A stretch of 64,000 bases of DNA from positions 1,299,001-1,363,000 of the forward strand of contig NZ_CP067100.1 in assembly GCF_016616235.1 (NCBI RefSeq), read 5' to 3'. Below, in pieces: positions 17,982-26,619 of this stretch. The number at the start of each line of letters is the position of its first letter. Positions within the stretch are counted from its first letter, which is position 1. The notes under the pieces were generated by a model, which did no database searches, was not told the DNA's origin, and saw only the letters and a list, made by a program, of their open reading frames with translations. The position numbers were made by a program, and so were the translations under genes. This DNA is from Bradyrhizobium diazoefficiens. Its GTDB lineage: Bacteria > Pseudomonadota > Alphaproteobacteria > Rhizobiales > Xanthobacteraceae.

Positions 17982-19349
17982 TTATTCCGCGGCGTCGCGC
18001 GGCTGCACTTTCCAGCCGCCAGCGGCAGGCCGTTTGAGCCCGAGATTTTCCCGCAGCGTCTTGCCGCGATACTCCTTCTGGAACAGGCCGCGCCGCTGCA
18101 ATTCCGGCACGATATGCTGCACGAAATCGGCATAGGAGCCGGGTACATAGGTCGCCGCGATGACGAAACCGTCGCAGCCGCGTGCGACGAACATCTCTTC
18201 CAGCTTGTCGGCAATTTCTTTGGGACCGCCGACCATGGCGTCCTGCACCTGGCCGCGGCCGGAGAAGGTGACGAAGTCGCGCGCGCTCGGATTGCTCTTG
18301 CCTGATGTCTTCAGCACGCCGTCGCGGATGCCGAGAATACCCTGCATGCTCTTCAGATCGTCCGTCGTCAGCGGCTCGTCGAGATCCTTGGAGGCGAAAT
18401 CGTAGTTGAGTGCTTCGGCGAGCAACGACAGCGCGTCGATCTGGAGCGGCAGCTTGTTGATCAGCGCCATCTTGTCCTCCGCTTCGGCCTTGGTCGCGGC
18501 GCAGACCGGCGTCGTCAGATTGCAGAGGAACATCTGGTCGGGATCGCGGCCGGCCTTGGCCGCCTCGTTGCGCACGGCGGCATAGCCTTCCTTCGCGGCG
18601 GCGAGGTTGCGCGCGGCGGTAAAGATCACCTCGCCCCAGCGCCCCGCAAAGCGCTGGCCGCGGCCCGATGCGCCGGCCTGGATAATGACGGGATGGCCTT
18701 GTTGCGAGCGCGGCACCGTGAACGGGCCGCGCGACTTGAAGGCTGCTCCCTTGTGATCGAGCCGCTTCACCTTGGTGGGATCGGCAAAACGGCCGCTCTG
18801 CTTGTCCATGATGATCGCGCCGTCCTCCCAGGTGTCCCAATGACCGAGCACGACCTCCATGAACTCGTCAGCCTTGTCGTAGCGGGAATCGTGTTCGGGA
18901 TGGGAGTCGCGCCCCATATTGAGCGCTTCGCCGTCGTTGAGCGAGGTGACGACGTTCCACCCTGCGCGCCCGCCGGACATCAGATCGAGCGTTGCGAAGC
19001 GGCGGGCGACGTCGAACGGCTCGTAGTAGGTCGTCGAGCAGGTTGCGCCCAGGCCGAGCTTGTCGGTGACCATGCCCATCGTGGTCAGCACGATCAGCGG
19101 GTCCATCTTCACGCAGCGAATGCCGTATTCGACGGTGTGGGCGTGGTCGTTGCCGTAGCGGTCCGGCATCGCCAGCCGATCGTCGAAGAACGCCATGTGG
19201 AACTTGCCGCCCTCGAGGATTTTGGCGATCTCCTGATAGTAGTCCGCCGACATCGAATCGTCGCGCGAGTCCGGATGCCGCCACGAGCTCGGCAGGTTCG
19301 TGCAGTTCTGCGCCTGAAGGAAGCCGACCAGGACCATCTGCCGATTCAT
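17982..19349 (-). CDS. NtaA/DszA-type FMN-dependent monooxygenase (LLM class)
   Basis: A 455-residue luciferase-like monooxygenase of the group that includes nitrilotriacetate monooxygenase A and DszA; these use reduced FMN from a partner reductase to oxidise C-N or C-S bonds. Visible features are WRHPDSRDD near residue 24, EGGKFHMAFFDDRLAMPDR, ATCSTTYYEPFDVARRFATL, GRAGWNVVTS, and QAGASGRGQRFA near the flavin phosphate. ATG 19349 has GGAGAA upstream and is preferred to an in-frame TTG at 19364. It sits between a dehydrogenase and an FAH-family hydrolase in one operon. No flavin reductase gene is in this operon. Confidence 0.88.
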   Translation of the reverse strand: MNRQMVLVGFLQAQNCTNLPSSWRHPDSRDDSMSADYYQEIAKILEGGKFHMAFFDDRLAMPDRYGNDHAHTVEYGIRCVKMDPLIVLTTMGMVTDKLGLGATCSTTYYEPFDVARRFATLDLMSGGRAGWNVVTSLNDGEALNMGRDSHPEHDSRYDKADEFMEVVLGHWDTWEDGAIIMDKQSGRFADPTKVKRLDHKGAAFKSRGPFTVPRSQQGHPVIIQAGASGRGQRFAGRWGEVIFTAARNLAAAKEGYAAVRNEAAKAGRDPDQMFLCNLTTPVCAATKAEAEDKMALINKLPLQIDALSLLAEALNYDFASKDLDEPLTTDDLKSMQGILGIRDGVLKTSGKSNPSARDFVTFSGRGQVQDAMVGGPKEIADKLEEMFVARGCDGFVIAATYVPGSYADFVQHIVPELQRRGLFQKEYRGKTLRENLGLKRPAAGGWKVQPRDAAE

Positions 19350-19370
19350 GCTGCTGTTCTCCAAATTCGC

Positions 19371-20423
19371 TCAGGCCAGATCGAGCAATGTGTCGAGCCG
19401 GTACTCGCGCGCCAGCGCGCGCATCTTCTCCCAGGTGGCATCCTCGACCTCGATGCCGTCGCGCAGGCGCTGCCGCTCGCGGATTCCCTCGATCTCGCCG
19501 GGATAGTAGACGCCCTTGCTGCCTTCGGAGGGCGGGGTCGATTTCAGGTAGCGCGCGAATTCAGCCACCTCGCGCTTGAACTCCTTCAGCGGGCGAAACG
19601 CGGCGACATTGAACACTGCCATGAAGCATCCGTCATTGTGCCGTCCCGTCGGCTCGACGCCGAAGCCGAGGCCGGTGAGGAGGCCGCAGAGCACCTCGAC
19701 CATGGCGGCAAGGCCGCTGCCCTTATAGCCCTCGGTGCCGCCCAGCGGCAGCAGCGCGCCGCCCTTGCGATATTGCCTGGGATCGGTGGTGTGCCGTCCC
19801 TCCGCATCGATGATCCATCCCGTCGGAATCTCCTCGCCGCGCGCGACGGCGAGCTGGATTTTTCCGGCCGCGACCGCCGAGGTCGCCATGTCCAGATAGA
19901 ACGGCGCATCGAGATCAGACGGCACCGCGATCGAGATCGGGTTGGTGCCGAGCCGCGCCTCCTTGCCCCCGAACGGCGCCACGTGTTTCGGCGAGCGGCC
20001 GGAATCTGCCGTGGCGATCCCGATCATGCCCTCGCGCATCGCCATCAGCGGATAGGCGGCGAGGCGGCCGACATGGCTCTGGCGAAACACGGTGCAGGCG
20101 GCGACATTCGCCGTCCTTGCCTTCTCGATCGTCAGCGCCATGGCCTTGGCGTTGACATGGAAGCCAAATCCCCAATGGCCGTCGATCACGGTCGTGGTCG
20201 GCGATTCCTGGACGATGGTCCATGGCGCGCCGGGCACGATATGGCCGGCCTTGATCCGATCGATATAGGTGGGAACGGCAATCACGCCGTGGGAATCGTG
20301 GCCGGCGAGATTGGCGTTGACGCAGCCGGTGGCGACCGCGTCGGCCTCTTCCTCGGACGCTCCGGCGGCGCGGAGCAGCGCGGCGCTGACGCGCGTGAGG
20401 CGGTCGGCCTTGACGATCGGCAT
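19371..20423 (-). CDS. Malate/L-lactate dehydrogenase family oxidoreductase
   Basis: A 350-residue NAD(P)-dependent 2-hydroxy-acid dehydrogenase of the AllD/ComC/YlbC group, not the classical Rossmann lactate dehydrogenase. The diagnostic AGHDSHGVIAVP stretch holds the catalytic His; a later GGKEARLGTNPISIAVP and the glycine-rich KGSGLAAMVEVLCGLLTG region also fit. ATG 20423 is chosen by the conserved MPIV start and an upstream GAGGG. It is the first gene of the operon with the monooxygenase and FAH-family enzyme (21 nt and 15 nt gaps), which together suggest a pathway for a hydroxy- or amino-acid-like compound. Confidence 0.86.
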   Translation of the reverse strand: MPIVKADRLTRVSAALLRAAGASEEEADAVATGCVNANLAGHDSHGVIAVPTYIDRIKAGHIVPGAPWTIVQESPTTTVIDGHWGFGFHVNAKAMALTIEKARTANVAACTVFRQSHVGRLAAYPLMAMREGMIGIATADSGRSPKHVAPFGGKEARLGTNPISIAVPSDLDAPFYLDMATSAVAAGKIQLAVARGEEIPTGWIIDAEGRHTTDPRQYRKGGALLPLGGTEGYKGSGLAAMVEVLCGLLTGLGFGVEPTGRHNDGCFMAVFNVAAFRPLKEFKREVAEFARYLKSTPPSEGSKGVYYPGEIEGIRERQRLRDGIEVEDATWEKMRALAREYRLDTLLDLA

Positions 20424-20716
20424 GGCGTTCCCTCGGCATTGTGCCCTTAACGGGCTGCTTGTTGGCCGCCATCGTCTCAAAGCGCGGGAGCGATATCAAT
20501 GTCCCATAAACCAATACAGGGCTGCAAATTCGTAAAGAGAACGCGCCTTTGGTCGAAGATCGTCCCGTGCGGCGGTATTTTCCTCGGTTTTGCGCTGCGC
20601 GTTCGCAGCTCGTTCACTTTGATGGAGGGATTGCGGCGCGAAATAACGACCACTTAGCGATGGCCGTTCATAAAGGCACCGGGAGAAATAGGCAGAAATG
20701 CCCGGGAGCTAAGATC

Positions 20717-23700
20717 GTGCAGACGACCCTCGCGCGCACCTTTGCAGCGTTGAGCGCCATCAATGAAGCGATTCTCTACGCGAAATCGCCGGACGAGCTG
20801 TACCAGAAGGTCTGCGACGCCGGGTTTTCGAGCGGGGACTTTTTGGCTGTCGCAGTGTTCCTGGTGGACCCGGACGGGCAGCAGCTGCGTTTCGCGGCCG
20901 GTTGCGGCGACGACATTCCGCGGCTGCGCTCGCTGGTGATCACCACGGAGGCCGACACGCCCGAAGGATCGGGCGTCGGCGGCGAGGCTTTTCGCGAACA
21001 GAAGCTGTGCATCAGCAACGACTATCTAAACGATCCGCGCTCGCTGGCGTGGCGCGATGGGGCCGCGAAAGCTCACATCGGCGCCGCGGCGGCGCTGCCG
21101 CTGCTCTGCAACGGCAAGAGCGCCGGCGTGCTCTATGTGACCCGCCGTGAAGCCTACTCGCTCAACGAGCAGATGGTGTCGCTGTTCGAGCGCATGTCGG
21201 CCAACATTTCCTATGCGCTGGACAATTTCGCACGCGAGACCGCGCGGCAGACCAGCGACCGGGCGACGCGACGTCTCAACCGCATGTTCGGCGCGCTCAG
21301 CGCCACCAACGAAGCGATCCTGCACGCAAAAACTGAACTGGACTTGTACCAGCGCGTCTGCGATGCGGCCGTCCATAGCGGCAAGTCGCTTGCCACTTTC
21401 GTTCTGCTGCGTGAGCCGAATTCCCATTGGTTGACGCCGGCCGCCGCAACCGGGAAAAACCTCGATCTGATAAGACAAGGGCGCTATTCGATCGATCCGG
21501 ATAACCCCTATGGCAAGGGCATTTCCGGTCAGGTCTTCCGAACGCAAAGGCCGATGGTCGAGGACGATCTCGCCGGTCGCATCAAGGGAACGCGGTGGGA
21601 GAAGGCCAACGTCAACGCCGGGGCCGTCGCTTGCGTGGCGACACCACTGGTCAAGCGCGGAGCCAGTGTCGGAGTGATCTTCTTCTTTGTCAGCAAGTCG
21701 TGGGCGAAGGACGAAGAGGTCGTCGCGCTGCTGCTGCGCATCACGGAGAACGTTTCGGTCGCGGCCGAGAACTTCGACCGCGACGAGGAGAAGGCGTTAA
21801 TCGCCGCGGAAGAGGAGCGCTTGGCGCGGATGTATGCCGCGCTCAGCGAGACCAACGAGGCCATCATGCGCGCGCGGTCGCGCGCCGAGCTGTTCGACCT
21901 GGTCTGCGAGGCTTCGGTGCACGGCGCCAAGTTCGGCTCGACCACGATTGCGCTCGCCGACGACGGGAACGAACTGCTCCGGGTGGCCGCCTGTGCCGGT
22001 CCGAACGCCGAGGAAATGCGCAGCCTTGTATTCCCGACCATGGAGGAGGCCGCCGAGGGGAGGGGCCTGACGGGCACGGCATTCCGAACCAGGCAGCCTT
22101 GCGTCAGCAACGACCTCTGGGTCGAGGAGCGGAGCAAGCCCTGGCAGGAGCGCACCCTTCGCACGGGCATCAAGTCCTCGGCAGTGTTGCCGCTGGTCAA
22201 TGGCGACCGGGCGGAGGGCGTGTTCATTTTCAACTCGCTTGAAGTGGATACATTCACGCCCGAACTTCTCGAACTGCTGGAGCGACTGGCCAAGAATGTG
22301 TCCTTCGCGCTGGAGAGCCTTGATCGGGCCGAGCAGAAAGCCCGGGCCGAGAAGCAGAAGGATCGGCTGAGCGGCATGTTCCAGGCGCTCAGCGCCACCA
22401 ACGAAGCCATCATGCGCGCCAAGACCCGCGACGAGCTGTTTGAGGTCGCCTGCCAGGCGGCCGTGCTGGGCGGAATGTTCACTTCCGCGACCATTGGGAT
22501 CATGGATCCGGGCCGCGAACTCGTCCGGGTCGTGGCCGCGAAAGGACGCATGCAGGAGCGGATGGTGGGCCGGACCTGCGTCGTCTCCGCCGACCACCCC
22601 GAAAGCCAGAGCCTGATTGGGACGTCGTTGCGCACGCGGCGGCCGTGTGTGATGAACGACTATCTGAACGACCCGCGATCCGAATATTGGCGCACGAAGG
22701 CGACCGAGGATGGCACACATGCCGCGGCAAGCTTCCCGCTGCTGCGCGCCGGGCGCGAATCCATCGGCATCCTGCTGTTCCTGGCACCGGAGAAAGACAC
22801 GTTCACGCCCGACCTGGTCGAGCTGCTTGCTCGGCTTGCGGAAAACGTCTCCTTCGCGCTCGACAATTTCGACCGCGCCGAGGAGAAGGCACGCACCGAG
22901 GCGCAGAAAGAACGCTTGGCGCGCATGTTCGCGGCACTGAGCGCCACCAACGAGGCCATCATGCGGGCGAAATCGCGCGCCGAGCTGTTCGACCTCGTCT
23001 GCCTCGCCGCATCGAACGGTGCCAAGTTCACCTCCACGACGATTGCGCTGGCGAAGGCCGGCAGCGACCAGCTCGAGATCGTGGCTGCGGCCGGGCCGTC
23101 CGCCGGCACCACACGCAGCGTCCGCCTCTCCATCGATCCCGAGCGTCCCGAGGGGCGCGGGATGAGCGGCACGGCGTTCCGCACGCGCCAGCCGTGCATC
23201 AGCAACGACTATCTCAACGACGATCGCGTCCGCGTCTTCCACCCCGTCGTCCGCGGCGATGGCGCGCGTTCCGGTGCGGCCTTCCCGCTGATCACGCACG
23301 ACAAGCCCGTCGGCGTCATGATCTACATGTCGACCGAGCAGGAGACGTTCACGGCCGAGTTCGTCGAGCTGCTGCAGCGTCTTGCCGACAACGTCTCCTT
23401 CGCGATGGAAAATTTCGACCGCGCCGACGAGAAGAACGAGGCGGACGAGCGGATCGAGTATCTTGCCTCGCATGATAGCCTGACCGATCTGCCGAACCGC
23501 GAGACCTTCAACGGGCTGCTGCGCAAGGCGATCGATCAAGCGCAGCGCCACGATCACCGCTTCGCGGTGCTGTTCATCGATCTCGACCGCTTCAAGGTCA
23601 TCAACGATTCGCTGGGTCACGAAGCCGGTGACCTTCTCCTGCTCGAGGTCGCGAGCCGCCTGCGCGGCGCGCTGCGGGAGAGCGACGTGGTGGCGCGCCT

Positions 23701-24814
23701 CGGCGGCGACGAGTTCGTGGTGATCCTCGACCAGTGCGGCGAGATCGACGACGTCCAGCGCATTGCGACCGGGCTGCTCACGGCGCTCGCAGAGCCCATG
23801 GAGCTCGCCGGCCACGAGTGCCACACCACGGCCTCGATCGGCATCGCGATGTACCCGGCCAACGGCTCCGACGCGCAGATGCTGACCAAGAATGCCGACA
23901 TGGCGATGTATCTCGCCAAGGAGGACGGCAAGAACGGCTATCGCTTCTTCTCGAAGGAAGTGAAGACGCAGTCGATCGAGCGGCTGTCGCTGGAGAGCGC
24001 GCTGCGCCGGGCGCTGGAGCGCGCACAGTTCTCGCTGAACTACCAACCCAAGGTGGATATTGAAACCGGCCAGATCACCGGCGTCGAAGCGCTGCTGCGA
24101 TGGACCCATCCCGAGCTCGGCAACGTTTCGCCGGCACAGTTCATTCCGCTTGCGGAGGAGACCGGCCTGATCGTGCCGATCGGCCGCTGGGTGCTGAACG
24201 AGGCCTGCGCGCAGGCCATGGCCTGGCAGCGCCAGGGCTTGCTGCCGGTGTCGATGGCCGTCAACTTGTCGCCGCGGCAGTTCGCCGACGAGCATCTGTT
24301 GCAGGACGTCGACGAGGCGTTGGCGGCGAGCGGGATGTCGCCGGTGTTGCTCCAGCTCGAGGTCACCGAGAGCATGATGATGCGCAATGTCGGGCGCGCG
24401 CTCAAGGTGCTCGACGCCATCCAGAGCCGCGGCATTCGCCTTGCCATCGACGATTTCGGCACCGGCTATTCGTCGATGTCGCTGATGAAGCATTTCCCGA
24501 TCGACACCATCAAGATCGACCGCTCTTTCGTGCGCGACCTGCCGCAGGATTCGGAAGACCAGGCGATCGCGCAGGCGATCATCAGCATGGGCAAGGCGCT
24601 CGGCATGACCGTGGTTGCCGAAGGCGTCGAGAACGCCGGGCAGGAGGCGTTCCTGCGCACGCATGGCTGCGACGAGATGCAGGGCTTTCTGATTTCGAAG
24701 CCGGTACCGGCGCAGCAGATGGCCGAACTGCTGCGGCCGACGCTCCTGCCTGTCGCGCCGCCGCTCCAGCCGGAGCCGGCTTCGGACGAAGCCGCCGCGC
24801 TTAACGCGACCTGA
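20717..24814 (+). CDS. Five-GAF diguanylate cyclase/phosphodiesterase (GGDEF-EAL)
   Basis: A protein of about 1365 residues with no membrane segment. Five sensor units of about 180 residues start near residues 10, 191, 372, 555 and 737. Each begins with a helix like MFAALSATNEAIMRAKSRAE and continues into a GAF domain ending in a FTPELVELLERLA-like helix. GGDEF is intact near residue 995, with the RESD inhibitory site five residues before it. EAL follows near 1122 (VEALLRW), with DDFGTGYSS, IKIDRSFV and VVAEGVE all present, so both making and breaking c-di-GMP look possible. Start GTG 20717 has GGGAG 8 nt upstream; ATG 20660 is an alternative. Confidence 0.88.
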   Translation: MQTTLARTFAALSAINEAILYAKSPDELYQKVCDAGFSSGDFLAVAVFLVDPDGQQLRFAAGCGDDIPRLRSLVITTEADTPEGSGVGGEAFREQKLCISNDYLNDPRSLAWRDGAAKAHIGAAAALPLLCNGKSAGVLYVTRREAYSLNEQMVSLFERMSANISYALDNFARETARQTSDRATRRLNRMFGALSATNEAILHAKTELDLYQRVCDAAVHSGKSLATFVLLREPNSHWLTPAAATGKNLDLIRQGRYSIDPDNPYGKGISGQVFRTQRPMVEDDLAGRIKGTRWEKANVNAGAVACVATPLVKRGASVGVIFFFVSKSWAKDEEVVALLLRITENVSVAAENFDRDEEKALIAAEEERLARMYAALSETNEAIMRARSRAELFDLVCEASVHGAKFGSTTIALADDGNELLRVAACAGPNAEEMRSLVFPTMEEAAEGRGLTGTAFRTRQPCVSNDLWVEERSKPWQERTLRTGIKSSAVLPLVNGDRAEGVFIFNSLEVDTFTPELLELLERLAKNVSFALESLDRAEQKARAEKQKDRLSGMFQALSATNEAIMRAKTRDELFEVACQAAVLGGMFTSATIGIMDPGRELVRVVAAKGRMQERMVGRTCVVSADHPESQSLIGTSLRTRRPCVMNDYLNDPRSEYWRTKATEDGTHAAASFPLLRAGRESIGILLFLAPEKDTFTPDLVELLARLAENVSFALDNFDRAEEKARTEAQKERLARMFAALSATNEAIMRAKSRAELFDLVCLAASNGAKFTSTTIALAKAGSDQLEIVAAAGPSAGTTRSVRLSIDPERPEGRGMSGTAFRTRQPCISNDYLNDDRVRVFHPVVRGDGARSGAAFPLITHDKPVGVMIYMSTEQETFTAEFVELLQRLADNVSFAMENFDRADEKNEADERIEYLASHDSLTDLPNRETFNGLLRKAIDQAQRHDHRFAVLFIDLDRFKVINDSLGHEAGDLLLLEVASRLRGALRESDVVARLGGDEFVVILDQCGEIDDVQRIATGLLTALAEPMELAGHECHTTASIGIAMYPANGSDAQMLTKNADMAMYLAKEDGKNGYRFFSKEVKTQSIERLSLESALRRALERAQFSLNYQPKVDIETGQITGVEALLRWTHPELGNVSPAQFIPLAEETGLIVPIGRWVLNEACAQAMAWQRQGLLPVSMAVNLSPRQFADEHLLQDVDEALAASGMSPVLLQLEVTESMMMRNVGRALKVLDAIQSRGIRLAIDDFGTGYSSMSLMKHFPIDTIKIDRSFVRDLPQDSEDQAIAQAIISMGKALGMTVVAEGVENAGQEAFLRTHGCDEMQGFLISKPVPAQQMAELLRPTLLPVAPPLQPEPASDEAAALNAT

Positions 24815-25793
24815 GCGGATGCGCCGTCTGGTGCCAGGCCCAGGCGGTGCGGATCACCGTGGCAAGGTCGGAGTGACGCGGCACGAAGTTCAGCACCTTT
24901 CGCGCCGCGGAGGGGTCGGCGACCAAGTAGGTGGGATCGCCGGCGCGGCGCGGCTTGACGGTGTGCGGCACCTCGCGGCCGGTCTCTTGCCTGATGGCGT
25001 TGAGGATCTCGCGCACCGAAAAGCCTGAGCCGGTGCCGAGATTGAAGCTGCCGCCGGCGTGTCCCTGTTCAAGCAGTTTCAGCGCGGCGACATGCGCTGC
25101 CGCAAGGTCCGTGACATGGATGTAGTCGCGGATAGCGGTGCCGTCGGGCGTCTCGTAATCGTCGCCGAATACGGCGAATTCGACATGGCCCTGCAGCGCC
25201 ATCATGGCGCGCGGGATGAGGTGCGTCTCGTTGTCACGCAATTCGCCGATGCCGCCGGCCGGATCGGCGCCGCTGGCGTTGAAATAGCGCAGGCAGAACG
25301 CGCCGAAACCGTAGGCGGCGCGATAATCGGCGAGCATGCGCTCGATCATCCATTTCGATGCGCCGTAGGGATTGATCGGTGCGCAGGGAAAGTCTTCCGG
25401 CAATTCCTTGGAATCGGCGTTGCCGTAGACGGCGCCGGTGGAGGAGAACACGATGCGATGGCAGCCCGCGTTGCGCATCGCCTGGAGCAGCGATAGCGTG
25501 CCCTGGACGTTGTTGATGTAATATTTCTGCGGATCGGTCATGGACTCGCCGACGAGGCTGGCGGCCGCGAAATGCATCACCGCCGTGACCTTGTGATCGG
25601 CAAAGGCGCGCGCCAGTGCCGCGCCGTCGAGCAGATCCCCCGTCACCAGGGGCCCGGCCACGAAATTGCGATGACCTGTCGAGAGATTGTCATAAACGAC
25701 GGGCTGATAGCCGGCGGCGGCCAGAGCGCGGCAGGCGTGCGAGCCAATATAGCCCGCGCCGCCTGTGACGAGGACGGTCGGTCGGTCGGTCAT
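24801..25793 (-). CDS. galE: UDP-glucose 4-epimerase
   Basis: A 330-residue short-chain dehydrogenase/reductase enzyme interconverting UDP-glucose and UDP-galactose, supplying galactose for surface polysaccharide. The NAD motif TGGAGYIGSHACRAL is at residues 10-24, the catalytic Ser lies in VFSSTGAVYG, and the Tyr/Lys pair in YGASK. The C-terminal part has RDYIHVTDLAAAHVAAL. Its 3' end overlaps that of the GGDEF-EAL gene by 14 bp, tail to tail. It is the last of three same-strand genes with wecG- and wzz-like genes, only 19 nt from the former. Confidence 0.93.
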   Translation of the reverse strand: MTDRPTVLVTGGAGYIGSHACRALAAAGYQPVVYDNLSTGHRNFVAGPLVTGDLLDGAALARAFADHKVTAVMHFAAASLVGESMTDPQKYYINNVQGTLSLLQAMRNAGCHRIVFSSTGAVYGNADSKELPEDFPCAPINPYGASKWMIERMLADYRAAYGFGAFCLRYFNASGADPAGGIGELRDNETHLIPRAMMALQGHVEFAVFGDDYETPDGTAIRDYIHVTDLAAAHVAALKLLEQGHAGGSFNLGTGSGFSVREILNAIRQETGREVPHTVKPRRAGDPTYLVADPSAARKVLNFVPRHSDLATVIRTAWAWHQTAHPLRSR

Positions 25794-25812
25794 GTCGTCT
25801 TCTACTCTTCTC

Positions 25813-26619
25813 TCAGCGATTGAACGGCCGGTTGCGGCTGAAGAGAAGATAGAGTGCGCGGGGGTTGGTGGTCAAATAGCGCCAGAACAGCCGGCGTGGC
25901 TCGAGCAAGGTCCGCCAGGCCCATTCGAGCCCGATCTTCTGCATCCAGAGCGGCGCGCGTGCCCGGCTGCCCGACAAAAAGTTGAACAGGCCGCCGGATG
26001 TCTTGATAACGCCAACATTGGTGAGGTGCGACGAGAATTCCTCGACGAATGCCTGCTCGTTGGGCACGCCGAGCGCAACCCACAGATAATCCGGCGCGAG
26101 CGCGTTGATCTCGTCGACTTTGGCGCGGAGCGCCTCGCCTCGCAGGTAGCCGTGGCTACGGCCGACGATCTTGAGATCCGGATACATCTTCTGGACGTTC
26201 TCGACGGCGGCGAGGTTCTCGTCCTCGCTGGCGCCGAACATATAGAAGGTGCGGCCCGCCGCTTCGGCCTTGCGCGCGACGACATGGAATAGGTCTGTGG
26301 TCGCGACGCGCTCGGGCAGCGGAAACCAGGATTGCAGCTTCGAGGCGGCCACCAGCGGCTGGCCGTCGGCATTGATCAGGTCGGCGGCGCGGAACAGGCG
26401 CTCGGTCTGCGGCTCGGTTGAGCAGCGCGCCAGCACTTCGCCGTTGGCCGAGGTCAGGAACAGCGGACGGCCGATGCGATTGTCGGGATCGGTGGCCTCG
26501 ATCATGAAATCGGCGGTCGCTTCCAGATCGAGTGCGGCCATGCGCAGGCCGCCGACGGTGATCCGCGGCACGTCGGCGGTCGCGGCCCGGCCATCCAGAT
26601 TGACGCGGCGCTCAAGCAT
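25813..26619 (-). CDS. WecG/TagA/CpsF-family glycosyltransferase
   Basis: A 268-residue GT26 glycosyltransferase that adds a sugar such as N-acetylmannosamine or its uronate to a lipid-linked glycan. Visible features are PLFLTSANGEVLARC, INADGQPLVAASKL and DYLWVALGVPNEQAFVEEF, ending in a basic tail thought to bind the membrane in this family. Its start overlaps the stop of the Wzz-like gene by 8 bp, indicating translational coupling. The acceptor and donor are not known; the setting implies exopolysaccharide assembly. Confidence 0.88.
   Translation of the reverse strand: MLERRVNLDGRAATADVPRITVGGLRMAALDLEATADFMIEATDPDNRIGRPLFLTSANGEVLARCSTEPQTERLFRAADLINADGQPLVAASKLQSWFPLPERVATTDLFHVVARKAEAAGRTFYMFGASEDENLAAVENVQKMYPDLKIVGRSHGYLRGEALRAKVDEINALAPDYLWVALGVPNEQAFVEEFSSHLTNVGVIKTSGGLFNFLSGSRARAPLWMQKIGLEWAWRTLLEPRRLFWRYLTTNPRALYLLFSRNRPFNR

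Noticed and set aside
18693..20450. A 585-codon plus-strand frame opposite the monooxygenase and dehydrogenase genes
   Set aside because: It crosses two real genes in antisense and has typical shadow composition.
21797..24664. A 955-codon open frame on the minus strand opposite the GAF-GGDEF-EAL gene
   Set aside because: It contains no family motifs and mirrors the repeated structure of the true gene.
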